Positions 1 through 13,627 of a stretch of DNA of 64,000 nucleotides are shown here, piece after piece. Position 1 is the stretch's first letter. Every line of letters begins with the position of its first letter. The DNA is from Cercozoa sp. M6MM. Taxonomy: Eukaryota; Endomyxa: Ascetosporea. A model generated the notes under the pieces. It saw nothing but the letters and a program-made list of their open reading frames with translations. It was not told where the DNA came from and did no database searches. The stretch is from the NCBI GenBank assembly GCA_040357565.1, contig JBDODJ010000057.1. One strand, written 5' to 3'. Position numbers and translations under genes: made by a program.

Positions 1-47
1 TGCGTGTGTGTGTGTGTGTGTGCGTGTGTGTGTGTGTGTGTTTGTGT
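1..47. repeat. TG microsatellite
   Basis: An almost pure (TG)n tract with two TGCG interruptions opens the window. It lies downstream of the minus-strand gene that follows and is probably intronic or intergenic. Confidence 0.9.
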
Positions 48-121
48 AAAACGTACCATATATGTGGGGTTTTGCCGTCTTCGCCAACGTTTGACGATGC
101 AAACGGTACGAACGACAGGTT

Positions 122-1390
122 CTACACGTAGCCAATACTTTTAACCTTCGCGTGAATTCGCCTTTCTGTCAATCTACAGTACCTTTTGAGCAGAAAAGCG
201 AGGAAGTGCACAATGTTGAGAGAGGGTTGGAGTGCCGTTTCTTTTCTCCGCCTCCGCATGGAGCATATGTCGTAGGCTTGCATCAACGACTGGGACTCCT
301 CACTATCACCGTCTCCATCGTTCTCTCCTTGCTCCTCATCGGAGCTTAGTATTTCGTCCTCGGTGTCGGTTAGTCCGCCCTCTGAATTTAAAGTACTCCC
401 CGTCATGAGAAACCTCCTGGTTTGTTTTGCTATACCAGCCCGAAGATCCAGTCGACTGCGACGCCGACGGCTCGTGCGACCTACCTGTGAACTCGCCAAG
501 ACGTCCACCTTCAGAACGTCTTTTTCCTTAAACAACGCGTACATCGACAGATCGCTCCGTAGCGTCCTGAAGCAGAGCGGAGAGTGACTCTTCCGTGCGG
601 CATATTTCTGTCTTCGCCACAAGCTTGAAGTCTTTGTGCCTTTGCGGATATAGGTTTCACCAGAATATTACCCGGCCTATCGAAATCGTGAGTTGCATAC
701 GTACCAGCGCACGCGAGGCGGCGCCGCTCATTGCTCAAACTTACCATCTGTCGTAAATCACAGGTTGATGCGAGCTGTGTGGTCATCCTTGGTGTACCCC
801 GTGCACTCGGCCGAGCACGCGACCTCAACTCCCTCCATAGTTGCGCGTCTGCGAGTCTTTGCTTCTTTGCCCCTTTGTATTGCATCGCGATCCGCTGTAT
901 CGCGTGCCTTGGATCGGAAGTGCTCACCTGACTTGAAGCTGAAGAACCGTGATCGGAGATTAAAGTTGTTTCCAAATTTTTGCGAGCGAGTCCACGACCA
1001 CGCACGCTCTTCCTTTCGTGCTGCCGCACGCTTTCTTTCACAGCTTCTTTGATTTCCGTCATAGCATCGGAAGGTTGTTGCTCTCGACGCTCAACACTTG
1101 GTGATGAAAAAGGAAGCACATGGGTTGCGCTTAAAAGTCTCAGTGAAGGAGCGAACGTAAGCTTCTGTTCGAATCGCCGCATTTCAATCGCTATATCAGC
1201 CAGGCGCATTCATGAAGCGTTGGAAAGGCGAAACATGATGCCTTCTGTTTCCAGTTCGAAGAAACGCTTCGACTGACAGGTTCAAAACGAACAAACTTGT
1301 TTTCGAGCACTAAATGGCACAGCACGTGTATGTGGCAGCTCTTAAGGCGCGTCAACTCGCGTTTGAGCTTCACAGGACTCAATTCCTGGC
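122..1390 (-). CDS. Unrecognised low-complexity charged protein (partial, multi-exon)
   Basis: I do not recognise this gene. Reading the minus strand, open exon-like blocks with GT-AG borders follow one another: a Lys/Arg-rich helix near 1380-1320 (SPVKLKRELTRLK), a block at about 1165-935 rich in Lys, Arg and Ser (including MTEIKEAVKESVRQHERKS) that ends at a good GTGAGC donor, short blocks near 890-760, a basic block at about 640-500 (FKEKDVLKVDVLASSQ), and a last block at about 420-195 carrying an acidic run (TDTEDEILSSDEEQGE) and a basic RRRRK patch. Alternating acidic and basic disordered sequence suggests a nuclear or scaffold protein, but this is inference. No start codon is convincing, and the 3' end may lie at the in-frame stop near 122 or beyond the window. 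It is divergent from the glycosyltransferase that starts at 1421. Confidence 0.4.
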
Positions 1391-1420
1391 GTCGGATAGC
1401 AAAAGTGTGCCGCTCCTGCG

Positions 1421-2653
1421 ATGAAGTGGCGCAGCAAATCTCCGGTCTACCACGCCGTTAATGATTGTGAAAACATCATCGTTCGTGCCGATGGCTTGCA
1501 TCGAAGACCTTCTCGTGGTCCCATGTGGCGACGAAGTCGCGGCGCTTTGTCACGTCGGCAGGTCAAAGTCGCTTTTTGGCTGACTGTGGTAGTGTTCCTC
1601 CTGCTGACGATCTGGGTGGTCGTCCGCAGCAGCGATGCTGCGAAAGGTGCTAGTCATAGCTTTTCCACACTCAGCGACAGTGAAATCGATTCCGCTTCGA
1701 CCGACAATGCTACGTCGCTGGACGAAGAATTTGACCGCAACGAAGCTGCGCATATCTGTGCTTTGCCTTTTGGGGTTTGTCATTAACCATGTGGTTGAGG
1801 ATGTGAGGTTGGGTGAACGCACAATGAAGCATGTTCTGCTACTTGTAGCTCCACCAACTTCAGAGCCACGAGAACCAGAGCTGCCGGTGACGCTGCAGTT
1901 GTTTCGGGTTCTCGAGGAAGAACCCGAGCAAAGGTAAATTAGGTCGTGCGTATGTTGCCTGCGGCGGTTGCTGACGTTATTGCTGGTTAGGGAAAAAGAA
2001 AAGTGGAACAAAATGCCAGGATACAAGTGGCGCCCCACCAAGCCAAGTAATCTTTGTTTGGTTGAGTGTGAAGCTCGTCAACGTCAAAAAAAAAAAAAAA
2101 TTACAGTGCACATAGCAAACAGCAGCTTGGGTCGAAACGTCGGTGCTGACGGAAATTATTACCCCCCGCATCTACGATCCGCCTTCTCGTTTGTACAAAA
2201 AACGCATTCCATTCCCTTGGCTCTTCTAGTTTTAAAACGCAAGTGCAGGAAGGAGCGCGGCGTTTGGATAAGGTCTTGATCCCGGGAATCGACGTCCCTC
2301 CCGGCAGTATGCTTGAGGTAATCGATATGTAAATTTATGAGCTGTTTATCTCGGTTGGTTTGACCTCCTGAATGCGCGCATATGTAAACTTACCTAGGCA
2401 ACTTGGCGCACAGTCTCTACAATGTCGGTGGAACCGCGTACCGACTGCGTTTGGAACGTTCCTCATCGCGGACTATTGAGCGCAGCCATAGTTGGCACGA
2501 ATGGAGACGATGACCTTCCAGTCGCTTCCATCAACGGCACCGATACTGCACATGATCCCAGCGCTCATGTGCGTGCAGCAAATCGTAACACTACCCTCAT
2601 TAGTTATGTATATTACATAAGTTTACATATATATATATATATATATATGTATG

Positions 2654-2692
<39 letters not shown>

Positions 2693-4288
2693 CATAGCAT
2701 GTTATGTGAAAATGAAGTATTGTGTCATCCAGTGTAGGCTGGCACAGCGAACATGAGTTGTTCGCGCCTTTGTCACAAGCGCGTTTCATGGAACTCTCCT
2801 CTCTGGTAAATGATCTTGACTCAAACCACCACATTGACAGAAAACCTCCACTCCATTTTGTGCAGATCGTTCACAATCGACCAGCATGGGAGATTGAGGT
2901 GCCTAAAAAGGAAACTACGGCTATTGACGACCTATCCAATGGAGTTGATGACGCACGCGAGGACATCGTCATCGAAGAAGCCGAGGAAGACAACAACGAT
3001 GACGACGTCCCCATCTTGAGCACGCAAGTGTCGCAACATGTGCCTATCATCGTCATCTCGTCCGCCAAGTCACCTAGGTATCCATTCGTGGAATGTAAAG
3101 CAGTAACAGTGCCCAGCAAGATTGTATTTAGGCGTCGGGCCGTGGCCAAGCGACTTCATAAAGCTGGGTTAGAGTTTGCTTTCTTCGATGCCATGGTAAT
3201 ACTGATACTGTACTTTACGTTTGATTAATCGCGGCAGTGCTTAGTTTAACGATCATGAGCAAACTTAGGCACCGCATCCAGGTGAAGCGGACAGCGCTGT
3301 CAGCTACTTTCGTCGTTGGGCGCTACAGCGGCAATGCTGTTTCCCGCAGTGCTGGCACAAGCATGCGCAGTTGTGGAGACCCGGTACAACTTACTCTTTC
3401 TGCTAGTTTAAAAAGGATAGCACGTTTATGAGAAAGTTTGCATCTGAATAAATTTAACAACAGGCGATTTGGGTTGTCTCCTAAGCTATGTGGAAGTTGC
3501 TGGCATCATTACAAGGTCTGTCGTTTTCTCCGGGTATGTCCCTGTTTGTATTTATCAACTGGCAAACATGCAAAAGGCACCGATGGCCACTGACGTTGGT
3601 GATTGAGGACGATGTGCTGCTTCGTGAAGATGTTGACTACCGTCGTGTCGACTGGCGCCAGTGGGCTCTCGGCGACTGGACTTCACTGTTTCGCGCATTG
3701 TGATATTATTTTACTCCCCCTGGTGCTTTGGGATTTCTCTCAAAGACGAACTATGCTGTGTTGTAGACCAGGACAAACGCAGTGCAAGTGGGGAACAGTC
3801 GCACAATTGATAACCTACGAGATGGCAGCTTCTATGTGGATGCGACGTGACTACGTTTTGTCTCAGGTACAGGCACTTTTCACATGTAACTTATACCTTG
3901 CAAACAAGTAGTCGCACAAAAGTTACTTCATTTAGGGACATGCGATGGACAACCTGCTATGGTTGGGACACATGAGCTACTTTGGCACACATCGTGCGCC
4001 ATACTGCGAACACCCGGATGACAGTAGAGATGGCGACGAGCACGAACGCAAGAGCGTGCGACTCGATCGCTACCTTTTCGACCACGACGTCAACCTACCA
4101 AGTGACCGTCTGACTGCCAACGATCGCGTAGCACCGATATCCAGACTGCGTGTATGTATCTGTGCTGATATGACTGTACTCAGGAGGGCAAGGAAACCTA
4201 CCGACAGGAATTGAGGAGTGCCAAGAAATCCAAGAAACTACATGGGCGTGCCCGACGCAACAGGCATGCGGCCGACACCCAGACGTGA
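1421..4288 (+). CDS. GT25-family glycosyltransferase, type II membrane protein
   Basis: Probably a Golgi or ER glycosyltransferase of family 25, the family of bacterial LPS transferases and eukaryotic procollagen galactosyltransferases. The first exon encodes a basic N-terminus and one signal anchor (VAFWLTVVVFLLLTIWVVV), then a Ser/Asp-rich stem. The exon at about 2750-3200 ends with the family's opening motif: a beta strand VPIIVISSAKS, then AVAKRLHKAGLEFAFFDAM. The exon at about 3580-3700 has the hallmark acidic site LTLVIEDDVLLREDV. Exons at about 3770-3865 and 3937-4150 continue with a Tyr/Ala block and a DNLLWLGHM stretch. The last exon (about 4187-4288) is basic and ends in TGA. The segments near 1760-2320 are poorly resolved and their exon borders are uncertain. 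The substrate cannot be told from the sequence. Family call is good; exact model is not. Confidence 0.75.
2622..2693. repeat. Compound TA/CT/TA microsatellite
   Basis: (TA)n, then (CT)n, then (TA)n within an intron of the GT25 gene. Confidence 0.9.
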
Positions 4289-4633
4289 CAATGAGTCGAG
4301 TCATGCGACGTTTACAGTTTTGCATGTTTGCCAGTACGTTAGTATAAACTATTACCGTTCAGTTGACGCACAGGCGGACCGAACTGAAACACTGTAGCTC
4401 AGTGACTCAGTTTAATAGCAACACTGGGTAGTTTAAATTTATAATTAGCTCAGTGAGGTTGCTAAATGGAACGGAACTGGACGCGACACGCAGGGCGGAT
4501 GCTCCGCCAATCATGACAAGTAGGTTCAGTTGACTTTAGTTGAACTTTCAGCAAAGTGAGCTCTCTAGAAGTACAGTGCCGATTTTTTGAGCTGGGTGCA
4601 CGCAGAGCGACTGTAGAGCAGCGCTTGAGCAGA
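4289..4633. other. Intergenic, GT25 to MSH5
   Basis: Tandem-orientation spacer of about 345 bp. I see no coding signal, only scattered AGTTCAGTTGA-like words that also recur in other spacers of this window. Confidence 0.5.
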
Positions 4634-7524
4634 ATGGACGAAGTGCTGTTTCATGATGATATTGAGAATGGCATGGGAATGCCCATGGACGATGCCAGTT
4701 CTGGTTACGTACGTGTAGCAGACTCGGAACCTCAACACAGAAGCGGAAACATGCTCGCTGTCTATCAGGGCAAAAACGGACAACCTGTTGGTACTGCTTG
4801 ACCTCGGTGAAATCCGGGAATGTAGTTTTCAACATACTAATCAATTCAGATGTGCATTCAGGTATTGCCGTATTCAACCATGAAACGAGGGACCTTGGGT
4901 TGACCACCGTTAGCAGCATTCTGGATGTGAAAGACATCCAGTCACAGCACGCTCCAGTGCTTACACTCACAAACAGATTACCAGTATCGTCTTTCTTTCG
5001 AAACCTGCAGGAGAAGGATTCGAGTGACGACACCGCAGACGATACTATATATGAGAGCGAGGGTGAAGACCCCGCCAGCAACCTTGATGACGGCAAGAAT
5101 GACGCGAACTGCTACAAAGTGAAGAGTTGTAGGGCATCACAGTGTCGTCCGTATCTGGTCAAAGAGTGTGTTCTCGTTGCGAAGCTCAATTGTTCTTGTG
5201 GACTACAAAACAGTCCGTATATTACTGTAGCATGCTTCGCTCGTGCGTTGTGAGAGAACTTCCGGGTTCAGGGCACCTCGCGACTGTGCAGGAGGCTGTC
5301 CTCCTGTTTTCACGGGTCATTCCTTTCGACGAAGAACATGTCGTGAGTGCAGTGAGTTCGCTTCGTGGTTGTCTATGTGGGGTTACAAAAAGTATGGTAC
5401 AGTGTTTATTGTATTGTCAGTTGGGGATGATACTTGAACACCTGCACACGTTCGACGAACTGGGTCTGCAGTTCAATTCATTAAAGCACGTTTCTTTGAC
5501 GGGCACTGTCGGCATGGACAAGGACGCTTTTAACGGGCTGAATGTGTTTAAAACAGACACTCATCCAAGCAGTCGTAAGTGTGCCTTTCCAACTCGGGTG
5601 TTTTTGTTGTTTCGGCTATCTTCCGCACCGATACATTGCCCCCCCCCCAGACGGGTGCAAGCGAAACAAAGTCGGGTTGTCCTTGTTTTCTATCTTTCTT
5701 TCCTACGTGACAACGCAAGGCGGAAAAAGGCGTCTGAAAGAGGTGTTTCGATTCCCCATTTCGAACATCGAGGAGATTCAGGAAAGGCAAGCATCAATCG
5801 AGTACTTGATTAAAACGCCTCGTTTATGCGGCTCTATCAAAAAGTCACTGCGCAAACTGGTATACCAGACGCAAACCCTGCCATTTCCACCGACTTGTTG
5901 ATACGACAGTCGTATCTGGGCAGTCTCCAATTGAACGTGTGCTCGCTCTTGTGCGCATGAAAAGCAAACAACTGCAGTGGGGACAAATCAAACGAATGCA
6001 CGATACGCTGGAGTCGCTGTTGCAGATACTGCAAGTCATTGGCGAGAAGTATGATCCTGACGAAGAGTACCCAGACATTTTCTCTGAGCTCAATCGTATC
6101 AACTCATTCCATCGCGCTGTGTTCTCCGACGTTGTTCTCGAGTGTCGCAAGATTGACTTCCAAGCCAGCAAACAGCAGAATCGCATCGTTTTTCGAAGAG
6201 GAGTGGACGAGGCATACGATGAAGCAGCCGACCGCATTGAGTCCGTTCCTGAGGTGCTAAACGCTGTCTCCGCGAAGATTCAGTGTCTGTTTGAGGGTCT
6301 CGATCACAAGCCAAATTTGGAGTTCTCGGTCGCCACTGGTATATGTGGAGTTGCTCTATCGCCCGAGTTTGACAAGATCGACGACATTGTTGAGCTTCTG
6401 TTCAAGGAAGACGGCAAGGTCTACTACCAAACTGATGATATGGGTCAGTTTCATTTTCTCCTCTTTCATGCAGAGCTTCTGTTGACTTGACGAGATTCAG
6501 TTGTGAAGTACAGTTGAAACACAGCGCTTCATCTATGAGTGGATTGAGTTGCTCTTGGAGGAAGAACAAAGAATGACCGACGTGCTATGCGACGTACTTC
6601 TCAAAATCGAACCTCAGTTGAAGAACGTTCTGCGCTACATGGATGAACTCGACGTGTTTGTCGCCGCTGCAGAAACTGCAGTTGCGTTCAACATGACATG
6701 TCCTCAGGTGACAAATAGCAACGTGCTTACCGTTCGCAACTGTCGCAATCTGTAAATCTAAGAATATTATAGTTGCAAAACTCTTCCCACAACCGTTACG
6801 GTGTTATTTCTCACGCGCAGAATACTTGAATGGAAGCTCGAAAGCTCGGCAGTTGTTCCGAACTCTGTTTGCATGACGGAAAGCTCCAGTCGTATTCTTC
6901 TTGTGAGTGGACCAAACGGTTCCGGAAAAAGCGTGGCACTAAAAGCGTTTGCTTCGTGTGTGTACCTCGCACACCTTGGCTTCGTAAGCTCTTTTCGAAT
7001 TCAGTCAAACTGTTTCAACGAATGTAGTAACGTGAGTGCAGTACGTGCCGGCGGAAAGTGCTGTCATTGGCGTTGTCGATGCGATCATGACTCGCCTGCA
7101 TGCTGGTGTGTTAAACCACATTTCTTTGCTGTTATGTTACAAAAAGCACCGAATAGTTGACACGATCCATTCAACTTTGAGTGCGTTTTCAAGGTGATGA
7201 ATGTACAAGCATCGCAGCACGCTTAATTATAAATTACTTGTCTACCTGTACCTAGAGACCTCTCGCAGGTGGGTTCTATTCTCCGAAAGGCTACGTCACG
7301 CTCCTTAGTCACTATCGACGAGTTCGGAAAGGGTGTGTCGATGCAGCATTGACCTACGAAGTGTAAACTGACATGAGTATTTACAAACTGTACATTTACT
7401 CGAGCAGGGACCCTACATGCCAACGGCTGTGGTTTGCTTGCTGCTACCATCCGGCACCTACTCTACCAAGCGCGTCCTTGTGCCTCGCCGGTTCTATGCC
7501 CGCGAGTCCTCATAGCAACACAGT

Positions 7525-7572
<48 letters not shown>

Positions 7573-7582
7573 NNNNNNNNNN

Positions 7583-7654
<72 letters not shown>

Positions 7655-8369
7655 ATTACTGATCACAAGCACATGTGTTTCTGTACTGCTGCAGCTTCTA
7701 CGAGCTTTTCCAGGACCAAATTACGCGTCTGATTGTTGGCGATCACATCCAGGGCGAGAAACTACTCGCACGTGCCAAGATGGAAATCCACGTCGGCAGT
7801 GACAGCATTCCTACCTTCCAATACCGGCTCGTTTCAGGCTTTTGCGACAACTCGCTTGCGGCACTGTGCGCGAGACGCATCGGCGTCCCGCAAAAGATCA
7901 TTAACCGTAGCTTGAGGCTTTGAGACCGAGTTAATTTAAATGGTGTTGCACGCTTTGTAGGCATGGAAGAAGTGCGACGTCTCTTCGCGCAGCGAGATCG
8001 CGCAGGAATGCGGCACTTTGCAGATCAATTCGACGAGAACTCTTCGTTGTCGCTGCACGAAAACTCTGGTTTGCTGACAACGGAGCGTCTTTGGACTGCC
8101 ATGTCTCGCTCTGACACGAGAAGTGCAGTGAGCCACGTTTGCACACTCATGGACGGCGCGCTAAGCGAAGCCTCTACCACCGGCGGCTCGGTGACGTCCG
8201 ACAACTTACGCACGATTTCGAAGGCCGCGAAGCACGTATTGGTAACAAATCACTTCTGAATTACTGGGACCTGTGCGATGCGACGGAACTTGCAGCAGTA
8301 AATTCGCACTGTGTATATGATGTGCAGGACAAAGCTGCTAACACGAATAATGCCAACTTCAGCGGCTGA
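4634..8369 (+). CDS. MSH5: MutS homologue MSH5
   Basis: Meiosis-specific MutS-family ATPase. With MSH4 it forms the MutSgamma clamp that stabilises recombination intermediates for crossovers. The start is ATG 4634; an upstream open stretch has no ATG. Domains in order: N-terminal connector (HSGIAVFNHETRDLGL near 4855); the motif MDKDAFNGLNVFKTDTHPS near 5510-5575, equivalent to the conserved 'LQIFxxxxHPS' of MSH5; core and lever helices (5650-6730); Walker A GPNGSGKS near 6913; VPAESAVIGVVDAIMTRLHA near 7048; Walker B SLVTIDEFGKG near 7300; then ANGCGLLAATIRHLL and ATHFYELFQ. Three introns are clear: 7333-7407, 7523-7694 (holding the CT tract and a 10-N gap) and 7907-7960. A final intron 8240-8327 would place the stop at 8369; without it the stop is at 8259. 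No mismatch-recognition Phe-x-Glu domain is seen, as expected for MSH4/5. Confidence 0.93.
7525..7652. repeat. CT microsatellite with 10-N gap
   Basis: (CT)n on both sides of a 10-N gap (7573-7582), inside an MSH5 intron. Its true length is unknown. Confidence 0.95.
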
Positions 8370-8380
8370 ACCGAAAAAAC

Positions 8381-8575
8381 TCTGCTCCGTGTGTTTCGTG
8401 CTGGATAGTGACGGAGGCCTTCTGTTCGCTTGTGCTGCAGTGGCGGAGACGAGTATTGGAGGCGTGCCGCGCCTTCCCACAACACGTGTTTGAGGGCAAC
8501 GTTAATGACGACGACGATGCCAGCACTAGTCCGGCGAATCGTTATGTGAACTTTCCTTTCATTTGGTTGAAACTG
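8381..8575 (+). pseudogene. Decayed copy of the ABHD17-like last intron and exon
   Basis: About 195 bp nearly identical to the reverse complement of 21404-21593, which is the end of the last intron, the whole last exon, the stop and some 3' sequence of the ABHD17-like gene. Shared words include CTTCTGTTCGCTTGTGCTGC and GAGACGAGTATTGGAGGCGT. The copy has lost one C in TGGCCGG (frameshift) and carries further small indels, so it cannot encode the same C-terminus. Because intron sequence is included, it arose from DNA, not from mRNA. It begins 11 bp after the MSH5 stop, on the same strand. Confidence 0.88.
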
Positions 8576-9307
8576 TACTGTACTCGGATCGCAGCACAGT
8601 CCCGCGATTCAGCAAATTTTCGACTTGGGCGTCTGGTGGCTTCGGCTTAATCCCCCTCCGCCCGTTAACAAACTAATTAGTACTGCACAAAGCAGACTGT
8701 ACTCGTGCAGGTGATGGCGCTGTTGTCGCGAACCGAGTTCGTTGGTTCTGTTCGCGCCTTTCAGACAGCCATCGACACCTTCGAACGGCGTGGTATCTAT
8801 CCACCATGGTGCAAACTCTTTTTTAGATAGGCTCGGCTAGTAGGCAAATACTGTAATGTAAACAGCAAGCGATCGCTGCCGGTGGAGCAAGCCGGGGCAG
8901 CGACGTCGGCGCAATGTCGCGACGACAGTTCGGAGTGCGTTGGCGTTTTTTGCCCTCCTGTATACCCGACCCCCGGTTTACCCGTTTACCCCCCAGAGCC
9001 ACAAACTCTTCTCTTTTTTGTCTGTGACCTGTCCAGCCTGTAGACTGCATAATCTGAGTCAGTCTGTAACAGTTTTTTGTATCACTGGCTAAGTCCCTCA
9101 ATTTACCGAGGCTTAACCCCTATCTGAGAGGGCTGCGGTAACATAGTAACTACGACGCGATGCGTACAGTAGGCGCAGTGCACTAGCATAGCGTAGCGCA
9201 GTTGAGCAGGCTCGGCTAAGCGGTCTGCCCGTTCGAGTCGGTGTGTTCGTGTTCAAGATTTACGCGAGTGGTCCTAGCGTAGTCGAGTCGCGACGTCGCA
9301 CCGCGTT
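8576..9307. other. Intergenic between MSH5 and the R-SNARE gene
   Basis: Convergent spacer. A short open block at about 8712-8826 after an acceptor-like CAG reads VMALLSRTEFVGSVRAFQTA and ends in TAG; it could be a stray exon, but I cannot attach it to any gene. The rest shows nothing I can support. Confidence 0.4.
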
Positions 9308-10587
9308 TTACTGGTTCTTGTCTTTGCTGCCACCGCCGCATTTGGAGTAGTCAAAGCCACAAATGAAGGAGGACAGCAGCCAGATCAGCACGGCCAGCAG
9401 CAGGAACAGGAACAAGAGGTTCTTGCAGTTCTTCCTGCGAGCACAGACACCATACACACATAACCTCAGCAGCGAAAGAGCCCTCGTCGTACCACCACAT
9501 GTGACGATGCAAGCGACGCGACGTGCCGCGGTAGATCTCGGCGTCTTCGTCGATACGTTCCGTCTTGTCGACCTGTTGATTGTCGTGTCACATCGGTGGT
9601 GAAGAAGGACACAAGAACAATGTGAACCAAAATAAAGAGCGAGCACAAGGATCTCAAGGCGCTGCGAGCGGTCCAGGAGCTTCTCGATGCCCTGCTTCAC
9701 TTGGTCCTGCGCATCCTCAATGTCCTCCTGGATACGGCGCATCTTGGCGTCCTGGCCTTGCGAGTTCCAGTAGTCCATCTGCTGTCTCAGCGTGATCTGC
9801 GCAGAATCAGTAGGTCACAGAGGGCAGCGGGGGGGGGGGGGGGGGNNNNNNNNNNNNNNNNNNNNNNNNNNNNNNNNNNNNNNNNNNNNNNNNNNNNNNN
9901 NNNNNNNNNNNNNNNNNNNNNNNNNNNNNNNNNNNNNNNNNNNNNGGTCCAATCAGGCAACGCACCTTGAAGTCAGCGTTCAGCGAGAAAGCGAGTGCCG
10001 TGCGCGCACGCTCGCCGTAGGTCGACCCTGCAGAAGACAAGAGAATAACAGGCGCATGGGGGGGGGGGGTGAAACAGAAGCTACGGAATCGATCGGCGAT
10101 GTCACGCAAGAAACGGAAGGGAGCGACGCTAAAACACACACACGCCAAACGTGAGCACACAGGGCACATTTACTCTGCCAGAAACCAGAAATACCTGCCC
10201 ATGGCGTTGTCGGCCATACACATGTAAACAATGCCATCGATGGTGATGTAGTGGAAGTTGTATTTGTTCGACGTGATCGAACGACGCGTTTCGCCTGCCG
10301 CCGACACTTGCAGCTTCGGCAGCAACTCGCGCTACTTGCAAACAAAATGACATCAACACGCATGCTCCAGTCAAGCGAAATCACAGTAAAACAAGCGAAA
10401 ATTAGCGAGAAATTTCGTGAAAGTGCGAAAAGTTGCAGTCAGAAATGCTCAGAAAGCATTAAAGTCATCAGGCAGAAATGCTCAGAAAGCGTTACCGTGA
10501 TCTGCGTGAAGTTGCCCGTGACGCCGCTGGACGTACACTCGGCCAGCACGTGCGTGTCACGCGCCACTAGCGAGTACAGGATCGGCA
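9308..10587 (-). CDS. VAMP7-like longin R-SNARE
   Basis: A vesicle R-SNARE of the VAMP7/VAMP71 longin type, which pairs with Q-SNAREs to fuse vesicles with endolysosomal or plasma membranes. It starts at ATG 10587 with MPILYSLVARDTHVLAE. The longin domain continues through NYHFITIDG-like sequence (YNFHYITIDGIVYMCMADN) and FRFLRDIADRF|RSTYGERARTAL across an intron. After a 100-N gap in an intron comes the SNARE helix: QQMDYWNSQGQDAKMRRIQE, then LLDRSQRLEIL|VDKTERIDEDAE, with Arg of the zero layer in the expected place (LLDRSQ). A single C-terminal anchor (NLLFLFLLLAVLIWLLSSFI) is followed by a short tail ending KDKNQ. The exons on either side of the gap join in frame without a missing piece, so the protein looks complete. 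MAPK lies upstream on the same strand. Confidence 0.93.
9846..9945. other. 100-N assembly gap
   Basis: The gap abuts a G homopolymer (9830-9845) inside an R-SNARE intron. Confidence 0.98.
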
Positions 10588-11150
10588 TCTCGCTGCGTTC
10601 ACACTAAGATTTGGATGCTTCCCTGCACAAACAAAAACACACAAACAATCAGCACAAACAGTAACAATCAGCACAAAGCTGTTCACACGCAGCACGCGAT
10701 GCCATGCACCTAGCTTACAATCCGTACCTGTAGGGTCGCGTCTAAAGCTGTGTCGCGCCCGATACGGCCAGAAGTGTCCTTGGGTCGAGCTGGAGCAGAC
10801 AAAAATAATTTCAAGTTGAGACGATCGCATTTTTCGGAATTCGATCGGAGAAAGTGAGCAAAAACAGGACGGGCGAAGTGGTATAAGTGCAGTAAGCGGG
10901 ATCTAAAGGCAGGGGAGGCAGGTAGCTTTGTAGCTGATGTGAACCAGCAGCTAGGTGTCGCCCTAGACTAGAATCCAGGTTAGCAGGTCAGAGGAGGCAA
11001 AATCAAAAAATCTGTTGGGTGCATTCAGTTCAGTTTGGTCGGTCAGTTTCTCGAAACTCTATCGACATCGATCAAACAAAGGTCAGCTGGGTCTGTGACT
11101 GAGAGGGTCTGCTCACAAGTAAAATAAACATACCGTCGCAGAGAGTGCGA
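10588..11150. other. Spacer between MAPK (upstream) and R-SNARE
   Basis: Presumably holds the R-SNARE promoter and the MAPK 3' UTR. Nothing codes clearly. Further 3' MAPK exons here cannot be excluded. Confidence 0.4.
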
Positions 11151-12962
<1,812 letters not shown>

Positions 12963-13553
12963 CTGCAAGAAACACCTCCAGTTCAACACCATCAGTTGTT
13001 TTTCTTGAGGCATAAGTGTACCTCCACTGGAGTGATTCTCTTGTGTTTACTCATGCTCTGCGATCAACACAGAATTGGGGTCAAACGGGCTTTGGAAAAG
13101 GTATTGGTTTGGCCCGCGATCAAAAGCAATCCAGCGATGCAAAATCAGATAAAAGAACCTTGGTTGGCGTTTCTTGCGAGTTAGCACACGCACTCGCACC
13201 CGCTCGCGTGCAAAAACTCGCCAAATACGATAACTCCGGACCAAAATAATCACGGTTCTCTCGATCCGTTGCAAGAAACGCACGATCCACAGTTGTTTGC
13301 AGTGCTTCCTCCGCTCTTTGCAATGTGCGATCCCTGTGAGAACACACAATTTTAATGAATGGCCTGCTTTACTATCGTGCACCAAAGCAGGATTTTTCAT
13401 ATTTTCTGGCTAAAAATTACGAAAAACCGAACCACCGCGTCGGCGTCGCGCACGGTAATTAACGAAGTTCACCCGGCCCAGGCGAATAAATCGAACTGAA
13501 GAATGCGTTAGCGACTTGTTAAATCCATCGGAGACTAAAGAAATCTTGCATTT

Positions 13554-13603
<50 letters not shown>

Positions 13604-13627
13604 AAAACTACGGTACTGACCGGACGA
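12963..13627. other. Spacer between the EEP gene and MAPK
   Basis: Should hold the MAPK promoter and first exon. Open minus-strand blocks at about 13347-13120 are rich in Arg and not convincing. A CT tract covers 13554-13601. Confidence 0.4.
13554..13601. repeat. CT microsatellite
   Basis: Uninterrupted (CT)n just beyond the EEP gene stop. Confidence 0.95.
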
